A DNA stretch of 64,000 nucleotides from Dermacentor variabilis (taxonomy: Eukaryota; Arthropoda; Arachnida; Ixodida; Ixodidae), in assembly GCF_050947875.1 (NCBI RefSeq), contig NC_134571.1, positions 1,521,001 to 1,585,000 on the forward strand. Reading direction: 5' to 3'. Positions 61,915 to 64,000 of this stretch are shown here, one piece after another (positions within the stretch are counted from its first letter, which is position 1; every line of letters begins with the position of its first letter). Made by a program: the position numbers and the translations under genes. The notes under the pieces are model-generated. The model was not told the origin of the DNA, searched no databases, and saw only the letters and a program-made list of their open reading frames with translations.

Positions 61915-62860
61915 TCGAATTAGCCTGCTCAAACTATCCGCATTGCTATGCAACTTTCCCTTATATCTAACGGAGAAGTTGTACTCTTGGAGAGTGAGAC
62001 TCCATTGGAGCAAGCGGCCATTTTTGTGTGACATGTGACAACCGTGAGAACACCTGTTTGAGGTGCGATACGTGTTGTTCCCAGCTGTCCGAAAAAATTG
62101 CTACATCATCCAGATATGGCAAGGCGAACTCCTGCAAGTCTTTTAGGACAATATCCATTAACTTAGAGAAGCTAAACGGCGCGTTCTTCAGCCCGAAACT
62201 GAGTGCAAGAGGGCGAAAAGTGCCTACAGGTGAGATGAACGCGGCATAGCGGCTGACACTTTCTGAAAGGGGAACTTGCCAGTACCCCGGCACGAGATCT
62301 GTAGTTGAAATGTATTTAGCAGCACTAACTCTTTCAATTCGTTCCTCAATGTTGGGTATCGGGTACAGCTGATCCCTAGTGATGGCATTTAACTTCCTGT
62401 AGTCAACGCACGGAGGAGAGTCGTTGTTAGGGGTTTCTACCAGTATTAGCGGTGACGTGTAGTCACTCTCAGCGGGCTCAATAACTCCCAACTCTAGCAT
62501 GCGCTGTATCTCTGCCTCCATTGTCTCTCTCTGTCTTGGAGACACCCTGTAAGGCTTTGATCTTACGGGTTCGGTTGATGTCAGCTCTATTTCATGCGTT
62601 ATTAGTTCGGTTCTACCTGGCCGATCGCTGAATCTGTCGAGATATTCCCCTAACACCCCTTTAAACTCATCTATCTGCTCGGGTCTTAGAGCGTGCGACC
62701 TTACCGAATGTTTTACTACTTCTTCTATGCCGATTTCAGAGTTGGAGGTCGCCTTATACTCCTTAAACTTGGTACTAGTGCCATCCTGCTCTTTGACGGT
62801 ATAGTTAACGACTCCGCTCCGCTCTATATACGGCTTCATCAAATTGCAGAGAATAGTTAG
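61915..62860 (-). pseudogene. Ty3/gypsy reverse transcriptase with deleted RNase H
   Basis: The minus strand reads GRTELITHEIELTSTEPVRS, KPYRVSPRQRETMEAEIQRM, SPLILVETPNNDSPPCVDYR, KLNAITRDQLYPIPNIEERI, the conserved TTDLVPGYWQVPL, and the catalytic YLDDVAIFSDSW at about 62095. After HVSHLKQVFSRL the frame jumps to the very end of RNase H (GRLLQWSLTLQEYNFSVRYK, then LHSNADSLSRL) at 62015-61915. About 130 residues or more were therefore deleted. Integrase lies upstream, unlike ordinary gypsy. Confidence 0.85.
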
Positions 62861-63640
62861 TATCTGAAAGTTTGTGCAAGACTTTAACGCGCCCGTCCCA
62901 GTAAACTTCAAGCTTGTTCTTTCTGGAAGGTTTGAGGATCATTACCTGGTCTCCGGCGTTAAACGTACGAAGCCTCGCGTTCTTGTCGTAATAGAATTTG
63001 ACGTTCTTTTGAGCTACTCCCATGTTCTTTTCGACTAGTTCTTGGGTTGCGCTTAGCCGTTCCAGCAGATTTAGCACGTATTAAACCAGTGTTGGACTCT
63101 CCCCTCTTCCCTCCCACATCTCTCTTAACATTCTCAGTAGAGAACAGAGTGTCCTCCCATACACTAGTTCTGCTGGCGAGAACCCTGTCGCTTCATGTGG
63201 AACCGTTCGCAAAGCAAACAAAGTTGCCGGTAGACAGTTCTCCCAGCCCTCCTTGTGCTCGTAACAAAGCGCACGCAAAACTCGCTTAAGCACTGAATGC
63301 CACCTCTCTACTCTGTTTGACTGAGGGTGATAGATGGAACTGTGTATTAACTTTACCCCGCACTTTTGCAAGAATGTGGAAGTCAGTGCTCTGATCCGCC
63401 TGAATTTCGGCTGGAAACCCAACTCTTGCAAACACTGTCAAAAGCGCGTCTACTACTTCGGTGGAGCTGAGCTCTTTCAGAGGGATTGCTTCTGGAAACT
63501 TTGTAGCCGGACACAGCATGTTAAACAAGTACCTGTAACCTGATTTTGTTTTTGGTAGAGGCCCTACCGTGTCTATTACGAGTCGTCTGAAAGGCTCTGT
63601 TATTAAGGGCACTACCTTTAGTGGAGCTTTTCATGTTGTG
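62826..63640 (-). pseudogene. Ty3/gypsy integrase, located upstream of RT
   Basis: The minus strand reads PLITEPFRRLVIDTVGPLPK with the first Asp, then FPEAIPL, AEIQADQSTDF with the second Asp, a HSSIYHPQSNRVERWHSVLK segment with the catalytic Glu, and SPAELVYGR. The C-terminal domain follows (NAGDQVMILKPSRKNKLEVY, WDGRVKVLHKLSDTNYSLQF) and leads without LTR into the RT frame near 62830 across one frameshift. The N-terminal zinc finger is absent; the copy is truncated at about 63640. The order IN then RT is the Gmr1 type. Confidence 0.85.
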
Positions 63641-64000
63641 GAGTCCTCCTCCCATGCTCTTGGGACAAAGGAACGACAACACAGTAGTGCAAACAATCAC
63701 AAGGGCACTTATTGCACCTTTCATAGATCAATGCCTGCTAGCCGAGTTGCTATCCACAAAACATGCCGATGGGCGCGCGACAAATCTAGAAGTCCGTCTC
63801 ACCGCGACCGGATAGCGAGCGAATATGTTCGCCCCATGCTGGATCCCAACGCCTGGTCATTCGAGTGTACGGTCACGCGAACAGTGGCGCGCTCCAAGGC
63901 GGCCACGCGAGACGGTCTCGCAGAAGCATGGATCGGCGCACGTGCGGCACGGCCGCACTGCTTGCTGTCCCGAACCAAAGAGGAAGCGCCTTGTCTTTTG
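63641..64000. other. Unassigned window end
   Basis: GC-rich sequence, possibly LTR-derived. No gene was recognised. Confidence 0.35.

Overview
The window looks like nuclear DNA of an arthropod, most likely a hard (ixodid) tick. It carries two copies of a tRNA-derived SINE that matches the ixodid family known as Ruka. It is also dense with Penelope-like (PLE), RTE, I-type, CR1/L2-like and SGNH-ORF1 LINEs, BEL/Pao and Ty3/gypsy remnants, mariner, P element and MITEs. There are no bacterial-type operons. Most reading frames are decayed transposon genes. All family assignments were made by eye from protein motifs; no database was searched.

One host gene can be reconstructed on the minus strand, a nurim (NRM) homologue. 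Its four coding exons lie at 33612-33750, 31443-31600, 31224-31388 and 14420-14692. They join in phase with GT-AG borders and give a 244-residue multi-pass nuclear-membrane protein. A possible promoter lies upstream of 33750 and an AATAAA signal at 14105-14110. Intron 2 is only 54 bp. Intron 3 is about 16.5 kb and holds a BEL remnant, a P-element transposase, LINE and gypsy pieces, a minisatellite, a foldback element, a Harbinger-like MITE and an inverted dimer of a Penelope-like element.

Layout. 1-5.1 kb: gypsy fragment, RTE LINE tail, then a PLE broken by an I-type LINE tail and by a SINE. 5.4-6.1 kb: short terminal-inverted-repeat element. 8.8-10.9 kb: second PLE broken by a mariner and a SINE. 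10.9-13.9 kb: CACTCA-type minisatellites and an inverted PLE-end-like repeat. 14.1-34.3 kb: nurim gene. 34.6-42.4 kb: two related LINEs head to tail, the second with an ORF1 carrying an SGNH-esterase-like domain. 42.4-49.1 kb: GC-rich repeats, one copy of a 1.4-kb repeat, and a ~3-kb inverted repeat with exon-like starts. 49.1-52.7 kb: minus-strand LINE split by a CR1/L2-like LINE. 52.8-54.2 kb: second copy of the 1.4-kb repeat. 54.2-60.7 kb: near full-length I-type LINE with ORF1, ORF2 and RNase H, flanked by 11-bp target duplications and split by an LTR. 60.8-63.6 kb: Ty3/gypsy element whose integrase precedes its reverse transcriptase (Gmr1-like order).

The insertion order can often be read directly, because interrupted codons rejoin cleanly once an insertion and its target duplication are removed.
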